Program-made: the position numbers and the translations under genes
Part shown: positions 7,627 through 7,837 of the stretch, piece after piece
Layout of the letters: each line of letters begins with the position of its first letter
Position numbering within the stretch: position 1 is the stretch's first letter
Assembly (NCBI GenBank): GCA_026709745.1
Contig: JAPOSJ010000193.1
Span: 1-7,837, forward strand
DNA from: Candidatus Dadabacteria bacterium
GTDB lineage: Bacteria; Desulfobacterota_D; UBA1144; Nemesobacterales; Nemesobacteraceae
Reading direction: 5' to 3'
DNA length: 7,837 bases
The notes under the pieces: model-generated
The model's input: only the letters and a program-made list of their open reading frames with translations
Told to the model about the DNA's origin: nothing
Databases searched by the model: none

Positions 7627-7632
7627 TTTATA
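7627..7632 (-). promoter_or_regulatory. Possible -10 element of tsaB
   Basis: The minus strand carries TATAAA about 20 bases before ATG 7607, in an A/T-rich stretch. The hexamer 17 bases further upstream (GAAAAT) is a poor -35. If used, the message would start near 7620 with a leader of only about 13 nt, which would fit the absence of an SD. This is weak evidence. Confidence 0.2.
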
Positions 7633-7655
7633 ATCTTAAGAATTTGCCGATTTTC

Positions 7656-7739
7656 TTATATCGTACAACTCAAGTAAGATTGATAAGTTTTCCGAGGTGG
7701 AAGTTTAATCTTTTTGGGTGTCTTACTTGATTTGGGCAT
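7656..7739 (-). CDS. Possible small basic ORF, 27 codons, unknown
   Basis: The minus strand reads ATG 7739 to TAA 7656 and encodes 27 residues beginning MPKSSKTPKKIKLPPRK, strongly basic and proline-containing at the N-terminus. A good SD, GAGAGG (7746-7751), sits six bases before the ATG. The frame is open upstream for about 26 more codons, so a longer form from a non-ATG start is possible (for example TTG after an AGGAGT). I do not recognise a family. It could be a short nucleic-acid-binding peptide, the truncated N-terminus of a larger protein, or chance. It contains both arms of a 10-bp inverted repeat, which makes a purely coding explanation less certain. It lies just upstream of tsaB, in the same direction, 48 nt before the tsaB ATG. 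Confidence 0.3.
   Translation of the reverse strand: MPKSSKTPKKIKLPPRKTYQSYLSCTI
7670..7730. repeat. 10-bp inverted repeat inside the small ORF
   Basis: TCAAGTAAGA (7670-7679) and TCTTACTTGA (7721-7730) are perfect inverted copies separated by 41 nt. The shorter core CAAGTAA recurs at 7791-7797. In RNA this would be an A/U-rich stem with a long loop; in DNA it could be a pair of binding half-sites or the ends of a tiny element. No target duplication is evident. Confidence 0.4.
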
Positions 7740-7837
7740 TGTTAGCCTCTCTTTTAATTCTTCATGAATAAGGTTACGCTGACATTTTAGCAAGTAAATA
7801 CTCCTGTCCCCGATCTCCCTTTACCGAGTTACAATAT

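Noticed and set aside
7800..7837. GGGGACAGGAGT-like sequence at the right edge as a mobile-element end
   Set aside because: It vaguely recalls repeat ends near some transposases, but there is no partner repeat, transposase or target duplication in view.

Overview
The window holds four housekeeping genes, all on the minus strand. In transcription order (high to low coordinate) they are tsaB (tRNA t6A modification), ilvB (acetolactate synthase large subunit), priA (primosomal helicase N') and glnE (glutamine synthetase adenylyltransferase). glnE runs off the left edge. The mix points to a Gram-negative bacterium of moderate GC that controls glutamine synthetase by adenylylation. A deltaproteobacterial or related deep-branching lineage is plausible, but nothing here fixes the taxon, and that placement is inference.

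Layout: positions 1-2029 carry about 676 codons of glnE, including the whole N-terminal adenylyl-removing half and the start of the C-terminal adenylylating half. priA follows upstream at 2039-4462; the two genes are 9 nt apart and probably cotranscribed. A 643-nt stretch (4463-5105) with no convincing gene separates priA from ilvB (5106-6812). ilvB has a strong Shine-Dalgarno sequence and a plausible sigma70-type promoter in the 132-nt gap behind tsaB (6945-7607). A 43-nt inverted-repeat structure also lies in that gap and overlaps the tsaB stop codon. The right end (7608-7837) contains a possible 27-codon basic small ORF with a good ribosome binding site and a 10-bp inverted repeat.

The four genes serve separate processes: translation fidelity, branched-chain amino acid synthesis, replication restart and nitrogen control. 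I see no sign of a defence system, prophage, CRISPR array or other specialised cassette, and I do not claim a novel system. The points most worth a second look are: the sudden loss of the GlnE consensus in the last codons at the left edge; the absence of an ilvN regulatory-subunit gene beside ilvB; a glnE start preceded by an anti-SD-like CCCTCC instead of an SD; and the unexplained 643-nt gap with traces of a broken reading frame.
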